From: Modestobacter sp.
GTDB taxonomy: Bacteria; Actinomycetota; Actinomycetes; Mycobacteriales; Geodermatophilaceae
Length of the DNA: 20,896 nt
Assembly: GCA_025965635.1 (NCBI GenBank)
Contig: JAOPWO010000154.1
Span: 1-20,896 of the forward strand
Direction: 5' to 3'
The notes beneath the pieces are model-generated. The model searched no databases. It was not told the DNA's origin and was given only the letters and a program-made list of their open reading frames with translations. Each line of letters opens with the position of its first letter. Position 1 is the first letter of the stretch. Position numbers and translations under genes: made by a program. This document shows positions 1-7,449 of the stretch, one piece after another.

Positions 1-323
1 GCCCAGGTCCCGCCGTCGGCCGGGTGCGCCGTGGGGCCGTGCCCGGCCGCCGCCCCGGCGGCGGTGAGCAGCAGCAGGTGCACGAACAGCATGCCGCCGT
101 ACATCACCCCGGCGACCCGCCAGGCCCGCTCGTGCGGAGAGCGCCAGAGGGAACGCACGCACGGCAGGCAGATCGCTGCCATGGCGACGAACGCGACCAC
201 CGGCACCGCGTCCCGGTGACCGCCGCCGAGCGCCGTCGCCACGTGCACGCCGGTGCAGGCGACCCCGGTGGTCGCAGCCGCGCGTCCGAGGTGCCGGACC
301 GCGCGCTCCTCCTCCGGCCTCAC
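1..323 (-). CDS. Small multi-pass membrane protein, unknown function (3' end outside window)
   Basis: The visible 107 codons begin with GTG at 321-323, which overlaps the permease stop codon as GTGA, so this is the third gene of the amine oxidase run and is probably translationally coupled. The protein opens with a charged stretch (MRPEEERAVRHLGR), then shows three likely membrane segments at about residues 13-33, 38-57 and 70-91, followed by a polar His/Gly-containing piece. Histidines are scattered (11, 27, 36, 64, 82, 95, 100), two of them in or beside membrane segments. I do not recognise the family. Its position makes a role in amine uptake, copper supply or aldehyde handling possible, but this is inference from context only. 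The C-terminus and total length cannot be seen. Confidence 0.7.
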   Translation of the reverse strand, partial: MRPEEERAVRHLGRAAATTGVACTGVHVATALGGGHRDAVPVVAFVAMAAICLPCVRSLWRSPHERAWRVAGVMYGGMLFVHLLLLTAAGAAAGHGPTAHPADGGTW

Positions 324-1879
324 GCCTGACCGACCGGTGGGCCCGCCTCCGTCGACCGGTCACGGGCTCCGGCCGGGTCATGGCCGGCCGGGACATGGCC
401 GGCCGCCTCATGGCCGGCCGGGAGCACGGGCTCCTCCTCGGTGCTGCCCACCTCGGCCAGCACGCCCGGCCGCCGGATCCGCACCAGGAAGTACCAGCCC
501 ATGCCCAGCGCCAGGACGGCGACGAAGATCGGCAGCAGCAGGTTCAGCGGGTACTCGGGGACCGGGATGACGTTCTTGTAGAAGACGTACAGCAGCGCCG
601 CGACCACGACGACCGCCAGGACCGTCGACAGCGGGTTGCCCTCACCCCGGCGCCGGAGGAAGAACGGCAGCGAGACGGCCATCAGCAGGTACGCCACCAT
701 GTAGCCGAAGGTGCCGACGGTGCCGACGTAGGCGTAGACGTCGAACGGCTCCCGACCCGTGATCATCAGCAGCACCGGCACCAGGCCGATGATCGGTGCG
801 ATCACGGCGATGGCCACGTGCGGCGTCTTGTACCGGGAGTGCGCCCGGCCCAGCGCCGCGGGCAGCACGTCCTCCTCGCCCATCGTGTAGAGCACCCGGG
901 AGGCGGCGTTGATGCTGGCGATCGCCACCGCGATGAACGACGCGGCCACCCCCAGGTCGACGATCCAGACGATGCTGCCCAGGCCGTACCGCTCCGCCAG
1001 GTCGCTGACCGGCGCCGCGCTGCCGGTGAGGTCCTCGACGCCGCCGAAGCCCGACACGGAGGCGATGCTGGCGAAGACGTACAGCAGCCCGACCAGCACC
1101 GCGCTGCCGATCACGGCCCGGGGGATGGTCCGGTGCGGGTCGCGGGCCTCCGCGCCCAGGCTGGCGGCGCTCTCGAACCCGACGAAGCCGAGCACCGCGA
1201 GCACGATCCCGTACGTGATCCCGTCGAAGCTGGTCCCCGACAGGTCGAACAGCGACGGCGCCGCGCTGTCGCCGCCCCGGGCCACCACGACGACGAGGAC
1301 CAGGAGGACGGCCGCGACCGAGACGACCTCCAGGACCAGGCCGACCCGCGTGGAGATCTTGATACCGATGGCGGCGAAGGCCGCCGCGGCGATCGCGGTC
1401 ACCACCGTGATCAGGATGTACGCGGTCGGCGAGGTCGCCCCTGGCAGGCCGATCGACCCGAGGAAGCTGCCGAGGAACGGCCCGACCAGCGTGACGCCCA
1501 GCATGGCGATGCAGACGTAGCCGATGACCAGGCTCCAGCCGGTGGCGAACGCGCCGGTGGGGCCGAGGCCGCGGGCGACGTAGCTGTACAGCGAGCCCGA
1601 GGAGGCGAACCGCCGGGCGAACTGCGCCACGACCAACCCGACGAGGACCACGATGATCGTGGCCGCCACGTAGGACAACCACGCCCCCGGGCCGGCGAAG
1701 AGCACGATCAGCGCCGGCCCGGTGGCCATGACCGCGCTGGGCGCGATGCCGGCGACCGACTGGGCCATCACCTCGACCTGGGTCATCGACCCGTGCGCCA
1801 GGCCCCGGTCGGAGTGGACGGGGTTGGAGTCGACGGGGGTGGAGTGGACGGTGGGCCGGCCGTCCTCGGCGCGGGTCAC
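320..1879 (-). CDS. APC-family amino acid/amine permease
   Basis: A 519-residue integral membrane protein of the amino acid-polyamine-organocation superfamily, about 12 predicted membrane helices between residues 40 and 466. The family signature is clear: GFESAASLGAEARDP at about 234-248 followed by HRTIPRA, and an N-terminal helix SVAGIAPSAVMATGPAL. It probably imports amines or amino acids by proton symport; substrate cannot be read from sequence. The GTG start (1877-1879) overlaps the amine oxidase stop as GTGA, which decides the start over a later ATG at residue 32. The link to the oxidase suggests the permease brings in the amine that the oxidase deaminates. Odd points: the N-terminal tail (residues 10-24) and the C-terminal tail (487-504) are each built from three 15-bp direct repeats, and the C-terminal repeats place His at regular 5-residue steps. 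Confidence 0.93.
   Translation of the reverse strand: MTRAEDGRPTVHSTPVDSNPVHSDRGLAHGSMTQVEVMAQSVAGIAPSAVMATGPALIVLFAGPGAWLSYVAATIIVVLVGLVVAQFARRFASSGSLYSYVARGLGPTGAFATGWSLVIGYVCIAMLGVTLVGPFLGSFLGSIGLPGATSPTAYILITVVTAIAAAAFAAIGIKISTRVGLVLEVVSVAAVLLVLVVVVARGGDSAAPSLFDLSGTSFDGITYGIVLAVLGFVGFESAASLGAEARDPHRTIPRAVIGSAVLVGLLYVFASIASVSGFGGVEDLTGSAAPVSDLAERYGLGSIVWIVDLGVAASFIAVAIASINAASRVLYTMGEEDVLPAALGRAHSRYKTPHVAIAVIAPIIGLVPVLLMITGREPFDVYAYVGTVGTFGYMVAYLLMAVSLPFFLRRRGEGNPLSTVLAVVVVAALLYVFYKNVIPVPEYPLNLLLPIFVAVLALGMGWYFLVRIRRPGVLAEVGSTEEEPVLPAGHEAAGHVPAGHDPAGARDRSTEAGPPVGQA
376..420. repeat. Three tandem 15-bp repeats in the permease C-terminal tail
   Basis: Units are 376-390, 391-405 and 406-420; each ends in CATGGCCGGCCG. 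They are in frame with the permease and encode three AGHxx units, giving three histidines five residues apart in the predicted cytoplasmic tail. Slippage during replication is the likely origin. Confidence 0.9.
1811..1855. repeat. Three tandem 15-bp repeats in the permease N-terminal tail
   Basis: Units are 1811-1825, 1826-1840 and 1841-1855, with consensus GGAGTSGACGGKGKK. In the permease frame they encode a VHSTPVDSNPVHSD stretch ahead of the first membrane helix. The period equals that of the array at the other end of the gene, but the sequence is different. Confidence 0.85.
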
Positions 1880-3873
1880 TCGGCTGCCTGGGCGGGCGCG
1901 CCCGTGCCGGCCGCCGCGCCGCCGTGGCAGGCCGGGGTCGAGCGGGGCATGTCCAGCGCGGGGTTGCCGTCGAAGAAGCCCACCGGCTTGAGGTGGAAGC
2001 CGATGGTGCTGACCGGCATGACCGGCCAGTCCTCGGGGCGGACGATGTGGTGGGCGCCGAAGGAGTACCAGACGACGACGTCGGTGTCCTCCAGCGACCG
2101 GTCGGCCTTGACGAACTCGGGCAGGCCGCCGGGCCGCTGGCTCTGGTTGGGGTAGTCACCGGCGGCGAACAGCTGCCCCGGCTCGTACCGGGTCACCCAC
2201 AGGTGCTTGTAGGCGAACTGCGCCCGGTCGTAGGCCTGCGAGCCGTCCTGCTGCAGGGGCAGCACGTTGTCCCCGGGCATCAGCTTGTAGCCGACGGGCT
2301 GGCCGAGCTCGTTGACCGACGAGGGGTTCACGATCTGCCAGGTACGGGCGGCGAAGGGGTCGATCAGGCGCTGCGCCTCGCTCTCCCGGGCCAGCAGCGT
2401 CTTGTCGGTCACCCAGGCGTTGCCGTACGGGTTGTCCGCCCCGGGGGGCAGCGGGACGGAGTCGACCTCGTAGACGGAGTTGCCCTCGCCGTCGACCTGC
2501 ATGTCCAGCCGCACGTTGAAGAAGTGCTGGTGGTGCGGGCCGTAGAGGCCGGGCGCTACCAGGTTGCCGAAGCGCGGCTGCTCCCCCACGGGGACGGCCC
2601 CGGTGGAGATGACGCCGGTGAGCTTGACCTCGAACTGGATGGTGCCGTCGGTGTAGAGGTACCAGAAGAAGCCGTACTCGTAGTTGCCGACGGTGGCGAA
2701 GCAGGAGATCACCAGCCGGCGGGAGCGGCGGACCTCCATCTTCTCGGTGCGGAAGTCGGTGTGCTTCCACCCGACGCCGTAGTCCTCCTCGTGCATGCAG
2801 ATGGCGTTGGGGATGGTGACCGGCTGCCCGTCCTGGTCGTTGGCGACCGCGTCGAAGTAGTAGATCTCGCCGAGGCAGTCGCAGCCGAGCTGCAGGGGGT
2901 TGAGCAGCAGGCCCAGGCCGTACTCGCCCTCGTCGAACACGTTCTTGATCCGGTGGGTGGGGGCCGGGTCGGCGTAGGGGATGTACATCTCCGACAGCGA
3001 CGCCCGGTACACCACCGGGCGCAGCCGCCCGCGGTCCTCGTAGCCGATCTGGTGCAGGACGAGCCCCTCGCGGGGGGTGTAGCCCACCTGCAGGCGCCAC
3101 TTCTGCCAGCTCACCGCGTGGCCGTCGACGGTGAAGCTGGCGCCCTCCGACTGGGTGATCTCGATCGGGCGGACGTCCTCGCGGACGGAGGTGTGGGCCG
3201 GTCGGTTGTCGTCGTCGAACATCAGCTCCGGCATGTAGTTGCCCGCCTTCTCCGGCAGCGGCACCACCCCGTGGTCGCGGACGTCGATGACCTTCATGAG
3301 GTCGAGGTCGACCAGGACGATGAGCCCCTCGACCGGGCGGGCGTAGCCGTTGTCGTCCTCCCGGGTCCGGACGAAGGTCAGCGGCCGGATCAGCCGCCGG
3401 CCCGACGGGTCCTCGAGGTCGTGACCGGCGGCCCAGGGGTCGATCATCGCCAGCGAGAAGTCGGTGACCCCACGCTTGCGCATCGCCTCCTGCCAGCGGG
3501 GATCGGCCCGGGTGATCTCCTCGGTCGCGAAGAACTCCTCGAGCATCACGCCGGGCTGGACGCCGTCGACCACCCGCCAGGAGGTGACGACGCCGGAGGT
3601 CAGCGACACGATCGTCTCGATCGTCTGCTGCTGGTCGCGGTCGTAGAGGACGGCGAACGCAGCCCGCTCAGGGGGTGGCGCGTCCCCGCGCTGGGCGTCG
3701 AGCAGTTCCCGCTTGGACGGCTCCTGCAAGGTGATCGACACGAAGCGCACCCGCGCCCCCAGGTCACGCTGCTCGCGCAGGACCGCCGACGTCCTACCGA
3801 TCTCCTCGGCGGTGAGCGGCTCGAGCGGCGAGGCCGTCGTCGTCGTCGCGATGTCCGGGAACTGGATTGCCAC
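1876..3873 (-). CDS. Copper-containing primary amine oxidase (topaquinone enzyme)
   Basis: Oxidises primary amines to aldehyde, ammonia and hydrogen peroxide using Cu(II) and topaquinone made from its own tyrosine. At 665 residues it is close to Arthrobacter-type enzymes (about 640). All key residues are present: TPQ precursor Y398 in NYEY, catalytic base D314 in FDEGEYGLG, gate-type Y300 in YADP, copper ligands H448 and H450 (HQH) and H609 (before IVRPEDWPVMP), and C333/C359 placed as the family disulphide. No signal peptide is seen, so it is probably cytoplasmic. The GTG start (3871-3873) has a strong GAGGAGG site at 3880-3886, 6 nt away. Its stop overlaps the permease start. The divergent GntR gene is the likely regulator. 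Substrate (phenylethylamine, tyramine, histamine or other) is not decidable here. The tail after residue 648 is Ala/Gly-rich and of low complexity. Confidence 0.97.
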   Translation of the reverse strand: MAIQFPDIATTTTASPLEPLTAEEIGRTSAVLREQRDLGARVRFVSITLQEPSKRELLDAQRGDAPPPERAAFAVLYDRDQQQTIETIVSLTSGVVTSWRVVDGVQPGVMLEEFFATEEITRADPRWQEAMRKRGVTDFSLAMIDPWAAGHDLEDPSGRRLIRPLTFVRTREDDNGYARPVEGLIVLVDLDLMKVIDVRDHGVVPLPEKAGNYMPELMFDDDNRPAHTSVREDVRPIEITQSEGASFTVDGHAVSWQKWRLQVGYTPREGLVLHQIGYEDRGRLRPVVYRASLSEMYIPYADPAPTHRIKNVFDEGEYGLGLLLNPLQLGCDCLGEIYYFDAVANDQDGQPVTIPNAICMHEEDYGVGWKHTDFRTEKMEVRRSRRLVISCFATVGNYEYGFFWYLYTDGTIQFEVKLTGVISTGAVPVGEQPRFGNLVAPGLYGPHHQHFFNVRLDMQVDGEGNSVYEVDSVPLPPGADNPYGNAWVTDKTLLARESEAQRLIDPFAARTWQIVNPSSVNELGQPVGYKLMPGDNVLPLQQDGSQAYDRAQFAYKHLWVTRYEPGQLFAAGDYPNQSQRPGGLPEFVKADRSLEDTDVVVWYSFGAHHIVRPEDWPVMPVSTIGFHLKPVGFFDGNPALDMPRSTPACHGGAAAGTGAPAQAAE

Positions 3874-3930
3874 GTGGGGCCTCCTCGACGGGGTGCCGGC
3901 CGGAGGGCGTGCGCCGGTCGGATGCGGCGG

Positions 3931-3959
3931 ACCGTATACCGTGTACAGAAGGCTGCCAA
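3931..3959 (-). promoter_or_regulatory. Candidate amine oxidase promoter
   Basis: On the minus strand a TTGGCA box (3954-3959) lies 17 bp from TACGGT (3931-3936), a good sigma-70-type spacing. Transcription would begin near 3924, about 50 nt before the oxidase GTG. This is a pattern match only. Confidence 0.45.
3934..3946. promoter_or_regulatory. Imperfect palindrome GTATACCGTGTAC, candidate GntR operator
   Basis: The 13-bp element matches its own reverse complement at 10 positions. It overlaps the -10 box and spacer of the oxidase promoter and lies 58 bp ahead of the regulator gene. FadR-subfamily proteins commonly bind short GT...AC palindromes in such divergent regions, so this is the best operator candidate. 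Binding is inferred. Confidence 0.4.
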
Positions 3960-3967
3960 GGCAATAG

Positions 3968-3983
3968 TGTGATCGGGCTCACG
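3968..3983. promoter_or_regulatory. CRP/GlxR-like site TGTGA-N6-TCACG
   Basis: The sequence TGTGATCGGGCTCACG matches the TGTGA-N6-TCACA consensus at 9 of 10 defined bases. It lies 9-24 bp upstream of the -10-like TAGAGT before the GntR gene, where a bound CRP-family protein would touch the -35 region. It may link the amine genes to carbon supply. Inference from motif only. Confidence 0.4.
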
Positions 3984-3991
3984 CTGCTACG

Positions 3992-3997
3992 TAGAGT
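3992..3997 (+). promoter_or_regulatory. -10-like TAGAGT box for a leaderless GntR transcript
   Basis: TAGAGT stands 7 nt before the ATG at 4005. No Shine-Dalgarno sequence is present, so transcription probably begins at or next to the start codon. Confidence 0.4.
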
Positions 3998-4004
3998 CGT
4001 TTCC

Positions 4005-4652
4005 ATGGCTCTTCGCCGGATTGAGGCCAGCTCGCTGGCGTCCGCTGCCTATGAGCACCTGACCGAGGCCCTGCTGTCCGGCGAGCTGTCGCCGGGCGAC
4101 CGGCTGGTGCAGGACGTCCTCGCCCTGCGGCTGGGGATCAGCCGGACACCCGTGCGTGAAGCGCTGCAGCGGATGGAGCGCGAGGGCACCATCCGTGCGG
4201 CCTCCGGACGCGGCTACGTCGTACCGGAGCTCACCCGGGCCGACATCGGCCACCTCTACGAGGTCCGCGAGGCCGTCGAGGGACAGGCCGCGCGCCTGGT
4301 CGCCGCGCGGGCTGCCGCGTCGGTCGACGACATCGAGGGCGCGCTCCAGCGCCTGTCCGCCGCTGCCGGCCACAGCGGTCGGGACGCCTTCCATGCCAAC
4401 CGGCTGGCGCACCGCGCGATCCTGGAGTCAGCCGGCAACCCGATCCTGCTCGAGATGTTCGACGACCTGTGGGGCCGCAGCGTGACGCTGCGTGCGTGGG
4501 GCGACTACTACGCCTCGGTCGATGCCGCGATCGACCTGGTGACCGAGCACGCGGACGTGCTGGCCGCCCTGCGCGGCGGCGACCCCGATCGCGCCGGAGC
4601 GGTGATGGTGGCGCACGTGCACAAGGGCCTCACCCGGCACCAGGACCACTAG
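4005..4652 (+). CDS. GntR-family transcriptional regulator, FadR/FCD type
   Basis: A 215-residue regulator. The winged helix at about residues 12-75 carries the typical SGELSPGDRL, ISRTPVREALQRME and GRGYVV elements. The FCD effector domain covers about 80-212, with D127, H136, H182 and H204 near positions where this family binds a metal and a carboxylate ligand. The frame is open further upstream, but the ATG at 4005 fits both the domain start and the -10-like box before it. It is divergent from the amine oxidase and most likely represses that run and perhaps itself, releasing when an amine-derived acid or similar ligand binds. The last 23 bp overlap the convergent MFS gene. Confidence 0.93.
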   Translation: MALRRIEASSLASAAYEHLTEALLSGELSPGDRLVQDVLALRLGISRTPVREALQRMEREGTIRAASGRGYVVPELTRADIGHLYEVREAVEGQAARLVAARAAASVDDIEGALQRLSAAAGHSGRDAFHANRLAHRAILESAGNPILLEMFDDLWGRSVTLRAWGDYYASVDAAIDLVTEHADVLAALRGGDPDRAGAVMVAHVHKGLTRHQDH

Positions 4653-6018
4653 GCGCCGGCGGCGATCGACGCTCGACCGACGGCACGTAGGCCGAGCGGC
4701 CACGCAGCCGGGCCCGCACGGCCAGCCGCAGCGGCACGGGGACGATCCCGACGCTGGCCATCCGGGCGCGGACCCGGCGCCGGTGCCGCACCACGCCGAC
4801 CAGCCCGATCGCCCAGAACACGTACTGCACGGCGAACGCGGCCCGGAACGCGGTCAGGTCGTAGTCGGTCGACGCGCCCGGCGTCATCGCGTCCAGGACC
4901 GCGCCGATGGCCAGCACGGTGCACAGCGAGGCGACGAACCCGCCGACGTTGACGACGCCGCTGGCGCTGCCGGCCCGCTCGACCGGGTTCTCCGTGCGGG
5001 CGTAGTCGAAGCCGATCATCGAGCCCGGGCCGTTGGTGCCCAGCACCACCACCAGCACGACGAGCAGCCACAGCGGCGCGGGGCCCGGCCACAGCAGGAC
5101 GACGGTCCAGGTCACCACGGTGCCCACCGCGATGCCGAAGACGAGGTTGGACCGCCGCAACGGCCAGCGGCCGACCAGCCGGCCCAGCGGCGGGCCGAAG
5201 CCCATCCCCACGACCACGAGCAGGGTCAGCAGGCCGGCCGCCGTCGTCGGCGCGAGCCCCTCGCCGAGGGTGAGGAACGGATAGCCCCACAGCAGCGCGA
5301 AGACCGTGCCGGAGAACTGGGTGACCAGGTGGGTGTACAGCCCCAGCTGGGTGCCCGACTCGCGCCACGTGGCGGCGAGGTCGGCGCGCACCTCGGCCAT
5401 CCCGGCCGGCGCCGCGCGCGGCGTGCCGTCCGGGGCGTCCTGCAGGGCGGCCAGCACCAGCACCGCGACGAGCAGCCCGACCGCAGCGGCACCGGTGAAC
5501 GTGGCCGGCCAGGAGGTGTCGCGCAGCAGGGCCACCAGCGGGTACGCCGCGAGGATGGAGCCGAACTGGCCGAGGATGCCGGTGAGCTGGGTGACGATCG
5601 GGACGGCGCGGCCGGGGAACCAGATCTGCACCACCCGGAGCACGCTGATGAACGTCATCGCGTCGCCGGCGCCGACCAGCACCCGGGCGAGGACGGCGGT
5701 CGGCACGTTCTCGGCCATCGCCAGCACCAGCTGCCCGGCGGCCATGGTGAGCGCCCCGGCGACGATCAACCGACGGGAGCCGAACCGGTCCAGCGCCACC
5801 CCGACCGGCACCTGCAGCGCGGCGTAGACGGCCAGCTGCAGCACCAGGAACAGCGAGATGGCCGAGGCCCCGGCGGCGAAGCGCTCCTGCGCCTGGAGGC
5901 CGGCCACGCCGAGCGACCCGCGGTGGAAGATCGCCACCACGTAGGCCAGCAGCCCGACGCCCCACACCACGTAGGCCCGCCCCGGGGTCCGGGTGCGCGG
6001 CACGGGCGGGGAGGTCAT
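4630..6018 (-). CDS. MFS transporter (12-TM type)
   Basis: A 462-residue membrane protein of the major facilitator superfamily, with about 12 hydrophobic helices from residue 14 to about 420. Loop 2-3 motif A is visible as GVALDRFGSRR (73-83), and the first helix region ends with FHRGSLGVAG. The C-terminal 40 residues are basic and Pro/Ser-rich, a likely cytoplasmic tail. Direction and substrate are not evident. It begins with ATG at 6016-6018 without a clear ribosome site, 70 bp after the GH13 gene on the same strand, but a strong hairpin lies between, so separate transcription is likely. The 3' end overlaps the convergent GntR gene by 23 bp. Confidence 0.92.
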   Translation of the reverse strand: MTSPPVPRTRTPGRAYVVWGVGLLAYVVAIFHRGSLGVAGLQAQERFAAGASAISLFLVLQLAVYAALQVPVGVALDRFGSRRLIVAGALTMAAGQLVLAMAENVPTAVLARVLVGAGDAMTFISVLRVVQIWFPGRAVPIVTQLTGILGQFGSILAAYPLVALLRDTSWPATFTGAAAVGLLVAVLVLAALQDAPDGTPRAAPAGMAEVRADLAATWRESGTQLGLYTHLVTQFSGTVFALLWGYPFLTLGEGLAPTTAAGLLTLLVVVGMGFGPPLGRLVGRWPLRRSNLVFGIAVGTVVTWTVVLLWPGPAPLWLLVVLVVVLGTNGPGSMIGFDYARTENPVERAGSASGVVNVGGFVASLCTVLAIGAVLDAMTPGASTDYDLTAFRAAFAVQYVFWAIGLVGVVRHRRRVRARMASVGIVPVPLRLAVRARLRGRSAYVPSVERRSPPAPSGPGAG

Positions 6019-6042
6019 GTCTGGAGCTGAACACCCGATCGG

Positions 6043-6059
6043 GGCCGGCGCTTCCGGCC
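6043..6059. repeat. Small inverted repeat GGCCGG-N5-CCGGCC
   Basis: A 6-bp perfect stem with a 5-nt loop lies between the GH13 terminator hairpin and the MFS start. It may add to termination or fold in the MFS leader. Its function is unknown. Confidence 0.35.
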
Positions 6060-6061
6060 GT

Positions 6062-6085
6062 GGGCGGTGAGGTTGCTCACCGCCC
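6062..6085 (-). terminator. Stem-loop terminator after the GH13 gene
   Basis: A perfect 10-bp stem (GGGCGGTGAG at 6062-6071, CTCACCGCCC at 6076-6085) with a 4-nt loop begins 3 nt after the GH13 stop codon. There is no T-run, which is usual for terminators in such GC-rich genomes. Confidence 0.7.
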
Positions 6086-6088
6086 GCG

Positions 6089-7417
6089 TCAGACCCCCAG
6101 GACCGCCCACCCGTGCGGGGGCAGCTCGACGGTCGACTGCGCGGTGCCCGGCCGCTGCACCGTGCCTGCCCCGGCCAGCACCTCGCGGGCGCCAGGAGCC
6201 GGCTGCCGCGACCGGGCGTCGTCCAGGTTGAGCGCGACGAGCAGCCGCTCGCCGCCGGACCCGCTGGCGTAGGTGAGCTGCCGGTTGGCCAGGTGCACCG
6301 GGGTGCTGCGGGCCCGGTGCAGCCAGCGGTGCCGGCGGCGCAGCCCGATCAGCTGCTGGTGCAGCCGGTGGGTGTCCGCCCCGAAGGGCAGCAGCCCGGC
6401 CGGGGTGGCCGGGAACGGCGGGCGGACGGCGTCGTCCCCACCGACCCGGTCCTCCTTCACCCCGCGGAAGGCCTGCTCGTCCCCGGCGTACACCGCCGGG
6501 GTGCCACCCACGGTGAACAGCACTGCCAGGGCGTGCGCGACGTGCCGCTCGTCGGTCAGCCGGCTGGCGAGCCGGGTGACGTCGTGGTTGCCCACGAAGG
6601 TCAGCGGCACGAACGTGTCGAGGAGGTCGCCGTGCCGGCCCAGCGCGTGGGCCAGCTCGTGCAGGTTGCCGTCGTTGAGCGAGCTCCAGATCGCCTTCCA
6701 CAGCTCGTACTGGGTGACCGCGTCCATCCCCGACTGCCGGACGAGCGCCGCGTAGTCGCCGTGGATGACCTCCCCCACCACGTAGGCGTCGGGATGCGCG
6801 GCCCGCACCCGGGGCAGCACCGACGCCCAGAACGCGGCCGGGACGGCGTACGCGGCGTCCAGCCGCCAGCCGTCGGCGCCGCGGTCCAGCCAGTGCGTCA
6901 TCACCTCGGTGACCTCCGCGGCGACCGCCGGCGCGGAGTGGTCGAGGGCGACGAGCTGGCCGTGGCCCTCGAAGGTGTCGTGTCCGGGGACGTCGCCGGG
7001 CGCCCAGCCCGCCGGCCAGCGCAGCCGGAACCAGGAGGCGGTCGGTGCGTCCGGCCCCTGCTCGACCACTGCCCGGAACGCGGGGTGGTCGCGGCCGACG
7101 TGGTTGAACACCCCGTCGAGCAGCACCCGCAGCCCGCGGTCGTGCGCGGCGGCGACCAGCGCGTCGAAGTCGGCGTCGTCGCCGAGCCGCGGGTCGATCC
7201 GCCGGTGGTCGACCGTGTCGTACCCGTGCGTGCCGGAGGCGAAGACCGGTCCGAGGGCGATCCCGGAGGCGCCGAGCCCGACCACGTAGTCCAGCCAGGC
7301 GGTGAGGTGCCCGAGGCGGTGGACGACCGGCCCGCCGACCGGGGCCACCGGCTCCGCACCGACGAACCCCAGCGGGTACACGTGCCACCACACGGCGTCC
7401 TGCACCCAGTCCGGCAC
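6089..7417 (-). CDS. GH13 alpha-amylase-family glycosidase
   Basis: Probably hydrolyses or transfers alpha-glucosidic bonds in the cytoplasm; no signal peptide is present. From a GTG at 7415-7417 (VPDWVQDAVWWHVYP) it is 442 residues. The four GH13 regions are intact: region I DGVFNH (from D101), region II GWRLDAA with nucleophile D187, region III GEVIHGD with acid/base E216, and region IV NHD (277-279). A short beta domain (LLVALNL) closes the protein. The frame is open up to another GTG at 7468, but that would overlap the divergent exporter gene and adds a non-conserved basic stretch, so 7417 is preferred. A TACGGT box lies 6 nt before it, suggesting a leaderless mRNA. Exact specificity (amylase, trehalose or sucrose type) is unknown. 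Confidence 0.9.
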   Translation of the reverse strand: MPDWVQDAVWWHVYPLGFVGAEPVAPVGGPVVHRLGHLTAWLDYVVGLGASGIALGPVFASGTHGYDTVDHRRIDPRLGDDADFDALVAAAHDRGLRVLLDGVFNHVGRDHPAFRAVVEQGPDAPTASWFRLRWPAGWAPGDVPGHDTFEGHGQLVALDHSAPAVAAEVTEVMTHWLDRGADGWRLDAAYAVPAAFWASVLPRVRAAHPDAYVVGEVIHGDYAALVRQSGMDAVTQYELWKAIWSSLNDGNLHELAHALGRHGDLLDTFVPLTFVGNHDVTRLASRLTDERHVAHALAVLFTVGGTPAVYAGDEQAFRGVKEDRVGGDDAVRPPFPATPAGLLPFGADTHRLHQQLIGLRRRHRWLHRARSTPVHLANRQLTYASGSGGERLLVALNLDDARSRQPAPGAREVLAGAGTVQRPGTAQSTVELPPHGWAVLGV

Positions 7418-7423
7418 GCCGCC

Positions 7424-7429
7424 ACCGTA
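7424..7429 (-). promoter_or_regulatory. -10-like TACGGT box of the GH13 gene
   Basis: It lies 6 nt before the chosen GTG, which has no clean ribosome site. It shares a 32-bp divergent gap with the exporter -10-like box at 7436-7441. Confidence 0.35.
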
Positions 7430-7435
7430 CGTGGC

Positions 7436-7441
7436 TACCGT
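7436..7441 (+). promoter_or_regulatory. -10-like TACCGT box of the MFS exporter gene
   Basis: It stands 8 nt before the GTG at 7450 (14 nt before the alternative ATG at 7456). No Shine-Dalgarno sequence is seen. Confidence 0.35.
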
Positions 7442-7449
7442 TCGGCGAC

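Noticed and set aside
376..420. Tandem repeats considered as a small CRISPR or VNTR locus
   Set aside because: The units are contiguous 15-mers without spacers and stay in frame within the permease.
1924..3972. A 682-codon open frame on the plus strand opposite the amine oxidase
   Set aside because: It is antisense to a complete enzyme with every catalytic residue. Its translation is rich in Val, Asp, Gly and Arg without any domain, which is normal for the complement of GC-rich genes.
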